Assembly: GCF_907165205.1 (NCBI RefSeq) | Contig: NC_058189.1 | Coordinates: 1,676,501-1,740,500 of the forward strand | Direction of reading: 5' to 3' | DNA length: 64,000 bases | From: Coccinella septempunctata | Taxonomy: Eukaryota; Arthropoda; Insecta; Coleoptera; Coccinellidae | Shown: piece after piece, positions 10,503-20,773 of the stretch | Layout: each line of letters starts with the position of its first letter | Numbering within the stretch: the first letter of the stretch is position 1 | Made by a program: the position numbers and the translations under genes | The notes under the pieces: generated by a model | The model's database searches: none | Told to the model about the DNA's origin: nothing | What the model saw: only the letters and a program-made list of their open reading frames with translations

Positions 10503-11299
10503 AGTTATTTTCACCAGTTAGTCGGTTAGTAGGTACGTTCACTGTAACAAAATTTCGATTACCTGGTATGTTTGTGCCCACATGAAAACAATAAATAACC
10601 CGATAGTGTATAACCGCAGAGGATGTAATGTAGATGAGATAATGGAGAACGATCAGAAAGAGCGTAGGTGATCATATCGCCGATACCTTCCTCTGAAAGG
10701 TAAACCCTAATTAGATATCAGTGAGAAAATGGCTTTCCAAAACACTTATGCCTTCTACTTCAATCATTCATCCTTCTAATTATTATTACTGGAAAAATTA
10801 GTTTATTTTCCATTCTCCACCTATGTTTTCGCGATAAAATAGTGTAGATACCAATATTTTTATATCTGCGAAGTTCAATCCATCGATAATGTTGTGAGAA
10901 TTGAGAACTGTCCGGATTGAGCTCTCAGTTTTATTCACATCACGGCACGTGTATGATATCTTGACATCATGAGTTCATCTTCGAGTAAGAATCAACTTAA
11001 ATTTACTCGAAGCCCAACAAACATCAAGAAGAGTGAAGACCAATGGATTGTTAACTGGTTCACCTGTAAACTTTTTTCTTCGGTTTGATGGAATCAACCC
11101 GCTTAACCTAATACCTGGAAACTTCGCTTGTCAGGAAGAAGGAAGTACCTACTACAGAGCGTCCGTAGCCTGGTAGTCAGGCGTCAGCTCAGTACTTGCG
11201 ATATACACTAATTTGTATACCTACACAGAACACAGAGCTTCTGAGGGAGAATCAGGATAATATTATTGATTTATTGAAAAGCACTGGATAAGGTGCTTA
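10503..11299. other. Upstream region of ninjurin
   Basis: It should contain the 5' untranslated region and possibly the promoter of the minus-strand gene. No TATA box or initiator could be assigned with confidence, and a non-coding first exon could lie here. Confidence 0.4.
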
Positions 11300-11301
11300 T
11301 A

Positions 11302-12144
11302 CGAGGATATATTGAAAAATGCTTAGCCTACTATAGAACCAAACAAAATTTCAATGTCAAAATATTTTATTACTCAACATATTCTCCTCTTAATTGGATA
11401 CATTTATTACAGCGAACCTGCAACGTCTCTAGACCTTTCAAAAAAATGTTTCTTCTTGCAAACCAGACCTCCACAGCTTTAATACCTCCTCGTTGGAAGA
11501 AAATTTACGACCTTTTAAACTTTTTTTCAGTTGAGGAAAGAAATGATAGTCGGATGGAGCCAAATCTGGTGAATATAGGGGGTGTTCTAGTAATTCAAAC
11601 CCTAAATCACGAATTCTTTGCATGGCAACATGAGATTTGTGTTTAGGGGCGTTGTCCTGCAAAAACAAAATACCTTTGGATAGCTTTTCTCGTCTTTTCT
11701 CTTTAATTTTTTCATGTAGGGTGGTCCGTAATGTCGAATAGTTATCTCCGGCTATTGTTCTACCCTTATCCAAAAACTCAATCATGATTGTTGCTTTGTT
11801 TCTGGATCGTAGAAATGTACCCAAGTCTCATCCATAGTAACAATTCCGTTTAAGAAGTCTACATCGTTTTCAAATCGAGCACAGATCGAACGCGATGCTT
11901 CTACCCTCGCACTCTTTTGGTCAACATTCAAACATTTGGGGATCCATTTTGCAGCAATTTTTCTCATGTCCAAATTGACGTGAACTATATGATGAACGCG
12001 TTCGAATGAAATATTCAGTGCTTTCTTCAGATATATGTTGTAGCCCACTTCGATGATCTGATGAAATCATGTCATGAACTGCATCGTTATTTTCGGGGAC
12101 TAACACAGAAACTTCTAGGCTAACTAGATATCAAAACATCCTCG
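11302..12144 (-). mobile_element. Mariner copy C, deleted derivative
   Basis: The left end CGAGGATATATTGA and right end TATCAAAACATCCTCG are flanked by TA (11300-11301, 12145-12146). The N-terminal coding segment is missing, since the sequence jumps from ACACAGAAACT to the right terminal repeat. A second deletion in the middle fuses ATCATGATTG to TTGCTTTG. Confidence 0.87.
11438..12048 (-). pseudogene. Mariner transposase fragments (copy C)
   Basis: Two overlapping frames remain: 12048-11782 (helix region through MDETWVHFYDPETKQQS) and 11824-11438 (IMIEFLDKGR, LQDNAPKHKSHVAM, LAPSDYHFFPQLKKSLKG). The second and third catalytic Asp are present, although the residue after DNAP is Lys rather than Gly. 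The frameshift and deletion between the frames make it a pseudogene. It preserves the C-terminal KLWRSGLQEETFF end that copy B lacks. Confidence 0.85.
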
Positions 12145-12146
12145 TA

Positions 12147-14081
12147 TAGATGTCGCAGTGTTCTCAATGAGCTTTCTTCCAGTCTCGGATGATGACAAGT
12201 GCATTGGCGTCTTTATTTCCATTGATTCACTAGTGATCTAGCACTCAGGCTAAACATACCGTATTCGGTGTCACTATAGATAAGTAGAAATCAGAATCCC
12301 ACGCCTCTCGAAGAGTTGGGCAGAACGGCCCACAAATCAATTCTTTGAATATCTGAGAAGAAATGGATGATGAGAGAATGCAAAATCAGAGGATTTGATC
12401 ATCTGTCCCCAAGTATGTACATCTCTTCTGCAAACTTACCTTGCGATGAAACTATCGAAAGAAATCCACTGCAATTCTACCCAGCATTATCGAAACCTGA
12501 TGAACCGAATGCTAGATAACCGAAAAAGTCCGAGAATTATCGGAAATACTATGGAAATTGATGGACCCTCCTTCAAAATCTAGTAGAGATGTTTCGTAAA
12601 TCGTGGATGTATCAGAAAACACGGCAAAACCCCAATGAGAAAGATGGTGTAGAAAAACTTCATTCCTTTCATGTGGACACACAGAAACTAGGGGAAAAAA
12701 AGAAAGTCTATAAGCCCCTCCTTAGAGAATGATCCATGAAACGAGAGAAAGCCTTCTGGGAAAACTCCAAAGACTTTTTTCGGAAATTCAACAAATTCAA
12801 CATTTTGAATCACAGAGAGCATGCTGCATCTTCTTATAGGCTTTCTCATAAGACATTGTTTCCTCAGAAAGCACTTCTATTGGTTGTAACTAGCAGAAAA
12901 TCCCGAATGTATATTCTGTGGGCAATAATGAAAAACTTCTCAGTTCCTGCCAACTGCACGCCTTGCCATTGAGTGCCAACGCGAAGGATAATTGTTCCGG
13001 GAAATTATAAAGGATAAAAAGTGCCTTCTGTGAAGCTATCTCATCTAGTGTTCATTAGAACTCCACAACAGGATAATGAGCTGCTGACTAGTTGATTCCT
13101 CATTCAGCACAAGGAGAAAGAGGGCACAATAGGTTATGAAGTCGTGGTGTAATATTAACCCCAGACTAATTTCCATTTTTGATAATGGACAAATATTATA
13201 AGACTTCTTGAGAATGGAAAAATCTACTTTGGATAACGCTTTGCTGCCATATTGAACAGCAATATTCGTGAATCTCTTTTGTGGCATATGATATTTTGAT
13301 TCATAAAACGATCGAGCATTGACAACAAAGCGAAAATGTACGGATATTTATTCGTCATAAAGAGCTGCATGGGTTTACGGAATTTCCCAGCTTGAATGCA
13401 CGATATATCAGTAAGGAGAGTGGAGTGGAAGTCTCGAAGAAATGTATATTGCCTGCTGCTGACGCAATAAAGTGCGTAAAACCGAGAGGAATGACGATAC
13501 TCAATAGAGAAGCGGTTCTGGAATCGATATGGCGCCACCGGGAAAGGTTTTCTACAGTAATCCGTAGAATTATGGCCGATTTATTATAATAACTTTCATT
13601 TTTCCTCACCAATCAGACGGGGAAACCACGATTGCTGAGTAGGACTATGTGCAATGGGGAAGAAAACTCGATTATTTTTATCTAACAACGGAGAAATGGG
13701 AATTATTCAAAATGATACGAAAGGCGATATTTGACCGGAGGAAATGTCCAAAGCGAAGGAATTAGTTGGTGCGGAAGAAATAATTTTGTTTATAGGGATA
13801 TCCTTTGATACTTGAATTCCGATAGTCCTCCTTTTTTAATTTATCGTGATCGAAGGCTTTAGTTGGGGAGCCGACGATGCTAAATCGGGATTTACTCGAG
13901 CGTCGTGGAGACCTAGTGGATTTTGAAGATAAGATGGTAGAAAGAAAAAAAAGTTTCATGATGTATGCACTTTAATTGGACCCAAAGGAAGCTATTTTTC
14001 AAGATACTGACGATTCGGACGTGAAGCAAAGTCACAGCAGCGACTCTGAAAATGCAAAAAAATCGTTACTTGTACATTCTT
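12147..14081. other. Unassigned intergenic DNA
   Basis: No recognised gene or repeat; reading frames are short and found on both strands. Confidence 0.45.
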
Positions 14082-15102
14082 GAGCGTGTCAGATTTTCAT
14101 ACAGATGGTTCATTCCGGTGTTTCAGACCTGTTGACTCATTAATCTGACACTAATCAGGGCGGGGGTTTGTTAATCTGAGAGTTTGAAGTTGATAACAAG
14201 GCATTTTCTTTAAATATCTCTCTTCCTGTACCTCTAATCGTTTCTGTTTTCATTCTGAAAGTTTTAGAGAATAAAATTCTATGCAATTTTTGTCTAAAGC
14301 AATTTCACATATTCTTAAGCGTTTTTTTTCGAGTTAGAGGGCGATAAGGGCGAGGAGCTTAGCCACACATGCAAAAGGCCAAGGTCAATGTATTCATCGC
14401 CATATATCTCAAAAATATTCAAACGTAGAGAAAATTTCTTCGAACAAAATTGGTGGAAAATGTTATGCTCTACAACTTTTATAATGAATGCGAAAAGAAT
14501 TTGAAGCCCAGGAGAGGAGATAATTCAATAAGACTCATTTTTGTGTCCTTTATGGCTAATTTCCTTTCGTTTGCATAAAAAGTGTAGCACTTTTCTACAC
14601 TCGATTTGATTTACACCAGTGTAGAGGAAGTGTAGTTCATCTACACATAGTCAAAAAGAGATTTAGATAAACTACACCTCCTCTATACTGGTGTAAATTC
14701 AATCAGCAAACAAATACTAAAATCGACTGTAGAAAAGTGCTACACCTTGTATGCAAACGAAAGGACCTATAGATTCGGCTTGCTGAAACTGTCAGATTAT
14801 ATTTTTTCTATTATTCTTGAATTATTAGCTTCAAAATAAGAAGAAAAGTTTTTTTTGGATGTATGGCGCCCTCCTACACATTTTAATCACGCTTAAATTG
14901 TCAGATTAAGAGGATACATATTTACTTTTCAACATAGTAGTTAACCACATATATCTCAATCTGACATGCTCGTGTGTGTACAATGACCTTTTTTTCACTA
15001 TTTTGACAGGCTGTCCTAGATAATTCCTCCTATATATAATTTTTGGTAGAAGTACTCTATATGGTCCAAGGTATCTGCCCTTATATTAATCTGACACGCT
15101 CG
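14082..15102. mobile_element. TIR element with GAGCGTGTCAGATT ends
   Basis: GAGCGTGTCAGATT at 14082-14095 and its exact complement AATCTGACACGCTC at 15089-15102 bound about 1.0 kb of non-coding DNA. Related AATCTGACA strings occur inside (near 14140 and 14957). The interior holds a separate 204-bp palindromic MITE. No target duplication was clear. Superfamily unknown. Confidence 0.55.
14562..14765. mobile_element. Palindromic MITE nested in the 14.1-15.1 kb element
   Basis: The ends TCCTTTCGTTTGCAT and ATGCAAACGAAAGGA are exact complements. The body repeats AGTGTAGCACTTTTCTACA and its complement, so almost the whole 204 bp can fold into one hairpin. Non-coding. Confidence 0.75.
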
Positions 15103-15787
15103 TTAATATCCCGAATGTCCCTCTTCGGCTCCCAAACTATTTGACAGTGACTGTTATGTGAATTTTGAATTCGAGTTTTTGCAAAACTAATTACTTGAAT
15201 GATTCCAAGATCATTATCAACTTAAGATTACCAAAATAGTAGATATGCAAGGGATTGGTGATTGTGGAGACCGGCGATTAGTCAGGAATAGTCATAAGCG
15301 ATGACTCACTCCAAGTGTTGAACGAGATGTGAACAGTGAAGGGAAAAAGCAGTGTGATAACGACAGCGGGTGTAGAGACATTTAGTTCACCACTGAATTT
15401 ATAAGTGTTAGTTAGATTGTTATTTTGGGATTATTATAAATAAATAAATAAATAAATTGGATCGCTGATAAGTGTATTGATGTGATCACCCTGAGTACCA
15501 CAGTGATGATTCACCGAAAATTGTGTTTGTTGTCTCTCATATTCACATATGTATACAGAACCTCAAAAACGTTGAACCATATAATATACATTATATCATA
15601 TCGTGATTCATCGCGATGGCCTATTAGACGATTTATGAGTTATTGGGATTCTTTTGGAAAAAATGGAGAGAATGGGAAGTACGGAGATTTAATGAAAAAT
15701 CTTTGCCATTTTCAATTTTTCCATTATGTAGTACGACAACACTGTTTCATTGATTCATTAATTAAATTTGTTTCAATGGGTTTTCAA

Positions 15788-16222
15788 TTACAAATGTTCA
15801 ATATGTTCACCGTTTTCATCGAGGCATTTCAAAAGACGTTCTCTAACGGATTGTTTTTGCTCTACGAATATCGGCAGGATCCAAACTATCAAAAGCCACA
15901 ACAATTTCAATTTTCAGATCTTGTTAATGCATAATATGATTATTTCAAATCGATTCCGTGTTCCGACCCCATAAATAAGAGTCTAGAGGACTGGGATCCG
16001 GTGATCGAGCAGGCCAGAGAAAAGGACCTCTATTTCCCACCGACGATCTTCGAATAAATCCATTCGCTTGGCATCTACGTCTATGCTGAAATGAGCTGGC
16101 GCTCCATCCATTTGCAACCAACGATTATTAATCCAATGGATTGGCAAATCATCCATTTTAATTAACGGAGGGAGCAGCATTGGCATGTCTCTGATAGAAG
16201 CTAGAAAATTAGGAATTTCCAT
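15788..16222 (-). pseudogene. Tc1/mariner-superfamily transposase, C-terminal half, frameshifted
   Basis: Three pieces in order on the minus strand, in shifting frames, give a DDE transposase end: RWLQMDGAPAHFSIDV (second catalytic Asp), then RGPFLWPARSPDPSPLD followed by SYLWG (third catalytic motif block), then SVRERLLKCLDENGEHIEHL followed by a stop at 15790-15788. The PRSPDLTPLD-FFLWG style is a common insect Tc1/mariner-type transposase distinct from the DD34D copies in this window. Frameshifts lie near 16075 and between the second and third blocks. The N-terminal half was not found. Confidence 0.75.
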
Positions 16223-16344
16223 GCAAAAATCTACAAGTTATTGACATTGGAATGAGGTTTTATTTGAGAAAATAAAGGGGTTTTTCAAATTGCACACAAA
16301 TTTTCTGCGAATAATATGTAAGTGATACATTAAAACAGTGGATA

Positions 16345-16370
16345 CCTAACCTAACCTAACCTAACCTAAC
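16345..16370. repeat. Interstitial telomere-like (CCTAA)5
   Basis: Five exact CCTAA units plus one base form the complement of the TTAGG repeat found at most insect chromosome ends. It lies 80 bp upstream of the retrozyme-like element. It could be a relic of break repair or a chance microsatellite. Confidence 0.85.
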
Positions 16371-16449
16371 TATTATCAATAAAAACACTGGGTATAACAT
16401 TAAGAAATGAAAGTTGAATCTGAAATCTTGTGTGTGTTTCTTTTAAATA

Positions 16450-16810
16450 TGTGGCGGCGTAGTTGTACCCATGGTAGAGGGATACTTCATCTCACCATGA
16501 TGGTACCAAGGGTAGCCAAACGATGGCATCACTGCGCACGACGGTTGCGATCACAGGGTAGATTATACGTCTATTGCGGTGCAGCATACGCCAAACGATG
16601 GCGCCACCGGCGACGCAACACTCTATACCCTCGACGTAACCGGCGTTTATAGCAGGCACAAACTACGCTGCTTCGGCGATTGTCGTAGGTAGCTGCTAGG
16701 GTTCATTAACCTACCTGATGAGTCCGACCCTAGCAGTGGGACGAAACAATCACCCCAAGAGCACGCCATTCTTCAAATGGCGTGAACTCACCCCAGCACA
16801 GCGCCGCCAA
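16450..16810 (+). repeat. 5' LTR of retrozyme-like element
   Basis: It begins TGTGGCGGCG and ends CGCCGCCAA, so the edges are near-palindromic to each other. It matches 17023-17383 at every base I compared. The exact edge is uncertain by one or two bases because of the terminal A run. Confidence 0.9.
16678..16751 (+). ncRNA. Type III hammerhead ribozyme (5' LTR)
   Basis: In order: helix III 5' part GATTG (16678-16682) with U and C of the GUC cleavage triplet ending at 16684; helix I GTAGGT (16685-16690) pairing with ACCTAC (16709-16714); core CTGATGA (16715-16721); helix II GTCC (16722-16725) with GGAC (16739-16742); core GAAA (16743-16746); helix III CAATC (16747-16751) pairing with GATTG. 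The A15.1-U16.1, G10.1-C11.1 and G1.1-C2.1 positions all fit. Loop I bases 16693-16702 (CTGCTAGGGT) and loop II bases 16727-16736 (ACCCTAGCAG) are perfect complements. This gives a 10-bp potential kissing contact of the kind natural hammerheads need for fast cleavage at cellular magnesium. Predicted cut after 16684. Confidence 0.93.
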
Positions 16811-16812
16811 AG

Positions 16813-16830
16813 TGGTGACCCCGACGTGAT
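16813..16830 (+). promoter_or_regulatory. Primer-binding site, tRNA-Trp type
   Basis: TGGTGACCCCGACGTGAT is complementary over 18 nt to the 3' end of animal tRNA-Trp including CCA, recalled as ...ATCACGTCGGGGTCACCA. It lies two bases after the 5' LTR, where LTR retroelements prime minus-strand DNA. Confidence 0.88.
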
Positions 16831-17010
16831 GTGGGAGGGCCGTCTTAACGACTTATCCCAGAAGGCCAGACCGGTTGAGACAATAGCTCGCTCACAATGC
16901 ACGCTCCCATCTCTGGTATTTCTGACGCTACTCTAGACGCCCTTTCCCATCTTCGTAAACGGCGGTACCCTGCCTACCGTATCGCATCGCTTCCCCAGTC
17001 AGCGCCGCTG

Positions 17011-17019
17011 GTGGGGGAG
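17011..17019 (+). promoter_or_regulatory. Polypurine-like tract before 3' LTR
   Basis: GTGGGGGAG lies three bases before the 3' LTR, the position for plus-strand priming. It is interrupted by one T, so it is a short tract. Confidence 0.6.
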
Positions 17020-17022
17020 TGT

Positions 17023-17383
17023 TGTGGCGGCGTAGTTGTACCCATGGTAGAGGGATACTTCATCTCACCATGATGGTACCAAGGGTAGCCAAACGATGGC
17101 ATCACTGCGCACGACGGTTGCGATCACAGGGTAGATTATACGTCTATTGCGGTGCAGCATACGCCAAACGATGGCGCCACCGGCGACGCAACACTCTATA
17201 CCCTCGACGTAACCGGCGTTTATAGCAGGCACAAACTACGCTGCTTCGGCGATTGTCGTAGGTAGCTGCTAGGGTTCATTAACCTACCTGATGAGTCCGA
17301 CCCTAGCAGTGGGACGAAACAATCACCCCAAGAGCACGCCATTCTTCAAATGGCGTGAACTCACCCCAGCACAGCGCCGCCAA
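17023..17383 (+). repeat. 3' LTR of retrozyme-like element
   Basis: An identical copy of the 5' LTR, offset by 573 bp. It is followed directly by the AAATA target duplication. Confidence 0.9.
17251..17324 (+). ncRNA. Type III hammerhead ribozyme (3' LTR)
   Basis: An identical second ribozyme. The predicted cut is after 17257, so double cleavage would free positions 16685-17257, a 573-nt RNA holding most of one LTR plus the interior. Confidence 0.92.
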
Positions 17384-17388
17384 AAATA

Positions 17389-18345
17389 TTCTAACGAAGG
17401 GTCTTCGTGAATGGCCCTGTATATGAATTTTCCGCTAGGTGCGGTTTATTGAATCTTCAAAACATGCGCTGTTACTAATTCCTTCACCTCTGACCCAACT
17501 GTTCTCGGAAGAATAAAAAATTGAGTGCACCAACCATGTAATACGACTGAGCGGTGAACCCCACAGATTACAGAGTAGAACCCCTTCTGATTCTGATGGA
17601 TATGCACGAAAATGGCCATCGAAACCATGGCCCCAAGGATTGACGTGAATGTGTAGAGGGGTGTAGGTATCTCAACGCCTGTTAGAAGTCACAAGCAGAC
17701 TTGGCTAATTCACTTTGATATAAGCACGTGCAGTACACGAAATATCAGTTACAAAGATCCTGCTTGTTATTTCGCTAGGGGAGGTCGTGTATTTTCCCTG
17801 CTGAATTAATACAATTTTTCGCTAACTTTATCTCATGCCGTTGAATAAATTCATCCGGCTAATACGGGTGGGATTTGGCCGTTTTGTAGAATGCAACCTT
17901 GCTGGCACATGCCGGGTCGATATAGGGTTTAGGGTTGCAAGGGATGGCTGAAATTTAGCGGGGCTTCTGAAGTTCTTTTTCGAAAATGTTGCCAGATGTC
18001 TATTGGTTATACTGGAAATCTGTCACGTTTTTCTGCTGGCCCAATTAGTTTTCAGAAATGAAGTATTTACCCGTTACATTAAGGATTCATAAAGAGATAG
18101 GGCGAATGTTTAATGTTTTCATTATTTTAGCATTCCAATTCAATACTCATTTGTGCGAGTAACAGTGTAATCCTGAGTTTTATCTCGATAAAGGATCATT
18201 GACATTTGTCAATGAATCAAACCCGTGTTTGATATGATGAAAAGGAACTATACAGCGTGAATCGACGGAGAATTCCATGCTCCACAACTTTATGGTAATT
18301 GCTCAGAGGTTATTCGGATATTCGCAGGACATAAAACCGAACAAA
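17389..18345. other. Unassigned intergenic DNA
   Basis: No gene or repeat recognised. Confidence 0.45.
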
Positions 18346-18347
18346 TA

Positions 18348-19170
18348 CAGGGTATATTTAAAGCTGAGGTAGAACTGGTTAAAATGAAGCGTTTCACCAA
18401 AAATCACCTATACAAAACTTTCAAAGTGACAAAGTTGCAAAAAAAATTGAAAATGATTACTGAAAGAGATCCTAATACGACCCTAGAACGTTTGTTAGCT
18501 GAATTATCGCAAAGCAGTGGGAAAAAACTCATCGATTCGACCATGTGGTTTCGTTTAGGATATCGGCTCGTTCGATATTTACGTGGTAATGAAAATGGAA
18601 ACTTAGGATTGCCGGAATTGTTCTCATTATTTTTTAGTAACTTATACGATGTTATGAAATCGCTCATTTCGATACCAACTGACAGAAGAGACATTAGTGA
18701 GAAAAAAAAAATTTGTTCAAAATCTCACCAATAATATTCGTCTATATTATTCAAGAATTTTTCCACAATGGGCATCACAATTTCCTTGTTCGAACATTCC
18801 AACAATCGTCGTAAAAATGGGATGAAATGGGGAAACATCATAACACTTTTTCAACATAACTGACATAAGCACTTTCAAGAAACTGCCTCGATTTTCAAAT
18901 TTTTTTTTTTCACCCTAAATTGCACGATACAACAATTGTGATTCTTTCAAAAGTGCATCTAATCCGATTAACTTTGTACTGAACCATTCATTGTCCAGCC
19001 ATATGTTCATGTTTTGTTTCGTTTTTGCGATGCCGGAGTCACCTTCCACAGTCCACAGAACTTCTAGGGGTTGTATCTCAGGCGTCTTGGATATTTTATA
19101 TAGACAATTTTTAGTTGAACGACTTATTTTGATGAGTTCTACCTTCTGTCAAAAAAAAAGCCTCACCCTG
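18348..19170 (-). mobile_element. CAGGGTG-ended TIR element, family R, copy 1
   Basis: The ends CAGGGTATATTTAAAGCTGA and AAGCCTCACCCTG, each followed inward by AGGTAGAAC or its complement, are flanked by TA. It is the reverse complement of the copy at 54456-55352. It has only short frames and no transposase motif, so it is probably a non-autonomous Tc1/mariner-superfamily element. Confidence 0.75.
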
Positions 19171-19204
19171 TATGGAAACATCTCTTTGAGGGCACATTTT
19201 TAGT

Positions 19205-19850
19205 CAGAATAAGTTGAGCTTATCATATATATATTCTTTTGAATGTAAGCAATACATTTTTTGGTTATAAGACGATAAAGCATATGTATGAGTTTTAACG
19301 AAGGTTAGTGTAACGAGGTACCATATAATTTGGAGTATGATACAAGGCTTATAGGGAAAAACCTCAGTAAAAAACCCTGTCTCCCCGTGAGTAGTGTAGT
19401 GATGACAAAATTGTTTACAGAATAATCTTTTAATACTGAAGGGCTTATTTTCCATCGATATAAAAAATTCTTTATCCTCTTTCCATTTCGAAATAATATC
19501 TGAAACAAAGAAACAGGGCAGAAAACGAGAAGAAAAAGTGAATAATAAAGCTTTCATCAAAACTTATTCAGAGACTTGATGATGAATGAAAAAAAAAATA
19601 ATCATAGGTACATACCTTAATTGCACTGTGAGGAATCATCTCTGCGTCAAAAATTTTGTGCTGATCTTGGTGGAGGATCACCCTCGTCATTAGAAATGCA
19701 TCCAGTACTCAAATTAATAATAGCCAAATCTTGCTTTTGACTGGGAGGATCTATCGACCAGGTCCAGTCTTCCGAGTGATGATTCTTCAGTTGTTCGAGG
19801 AACGCTACATGACCCTTATGTTGAGGAATCATCTTCCATAGATATACCAG
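19205..19850 (-). mobile_element. Internal fragment of the Harbinger-like family F
   Basis: About 19210-19700 is the reverse complement of 50016-50480 within the F2 element. The minus strand includes a frame from 19832 ending ...ISNDEGDPPPRSAQNF and, in a shifted frame, FDAEMIPHSAIK followed by GTATGT, which looks like an exon end and donor. The rest would be intron. The terminal repeats are missing. Confidence 0.5.
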
Positions 19851-20770
19851 TGCTTATTCAGTAGAAAATTGAAAAAACGAGAAAGAAATTAAAAAAAGTT
19901 CTAGCTTATTTCGCTAGGATAATAGTACTGGGGTCAGGGTTAGTAAAAATAAATTTTAACAATGTAACCTGAATCCTAATTGGGCAATTTATCGTACTAA
20001 TATGAATGGACTATATATTTTCTACACCACGATACCATCGTCCCAGTTAAGTAAAGTAATCAGTCAGTAGTTTGTTCATTTCCTCAATACACTTAGCTAA
20101 AAAAAAAACGTAAAAAAACTATCGTAGTAATACACCCAAATCGTGCTATCGAAAATAAAAAAAATATTTCCATTATCTAAAATCAAAAATATTGCAGCGG
20201 CGAAAAACACGAATCAAGGTTTTTTCAGCGCCGAGCACGTACAGATCTTTTCGCTTTCTGAAATTGGAAATGTCGAGAGAGTGAAAAGGCAATATCGTGC
20301 ATACTTCTTGTTAATTCAATTTCCATCTGAAACCGGAACGGCGATCATAAATCGCAAAAACGCAAACTCGACTTCGATTCTCTGAGCGCGAACCGTGTTG
20401 TGTGTTTCTTATATTTTTCAATTTCGGCATTTATTATTCCCATGATTTCCATCGCGAGCAGTCCCGGGTCGGATCGAGTTCATTTTTCATCGATTATAGC
20501 GATGATGGAAATTGGGAACTGGAAACTGAGCCTGGCCCCAGGATGGATTATCGCAAGCTCCTAATGAAAAAGAAAGACCTGTACCACGGAGCACACAGTA
20601 CTGCGCTCCTGTCTAAAATGGAGACGACAATTCAGAATTTTCGTTACATTAAAGCGAGCTAGTCATGAATCAGAGCAGGTATTCCCAGAGAGGCTAAAAC
20701 ATATACATGTTGACAATCAAAAAAAAAATCTTTTAGTGGGAACAAGGAAAAACAACGAAAAACTCTTAGA
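19851..20770. other. Unassigned; one possible small coding frame
   Basis: The plus frame 20402-20662 contains YSDDGNWELETEPGPRMDYR and LMKKKDLYHGAHSTALLSKM. It has fairly protein-like composition, but it has no recognised relative and no clear splice context. A poly-A run and AT-rich DNA surround it. Confidence 0.3.
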
Positions 20771-20773
20771 TTA

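Larger units (their letters stand above)
16450..17383 (+). mobile_element. LTR retrozyme-like element: TRIM with hammerhead ribozymes in both LTRs
   Basis: Two direct repeats of 361 bp (16450-16810, 17023-17383), which appear base-for-base identical, flank a 212-bp interior. Host DNA is duplicated as AAATA at 16445-16449 and 17384-17388. The interior starts with a tRNA-Trp-type primer-binding site two bases after the LTR and ends with a purine-rich tract. There is no gag, pol or other credible ORF, so it depends on a partner element. Each LTR holds a full type III hammerhead. Base composition is much richer in GC than the surroundings, which suggests recent arrival, as do the identical LTRs. 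A TATA-like CTCTATACCC at 16621-16630 lies about 55 bp upstream of the ribozyme; transcription starting just after it would place the ribozyme near the RNA's 5' end and again in the 3' LTR. LTR retrozymes are known to me from plants; this is an insect. Confidence 0.92.

Noticed and set aside
10324..10529. Two plus-strand open frames opposite ninjurin exon 1
   Set aside because: They are antisense of the acidic low-complexity coding exon, which is tied to exons 2 and 3 by splice sites and frame.
15482..15934. 150-codon plus-strand open frame
   Set aside because: It overlaps the minus-strand transposase C terminus (SVRERLLKCLDENGEHIEHL), which explains the sequence. The plus frame has no recognisable domain and is a shadow.
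16407..17225. Arg-rich open frames inside the retrozyme LTRs
   Set aside because: The same frame occurs in both LTRs only because they are identical repeats. Composition is that of a GC-rich non-coding RNA, and no domain is visible.
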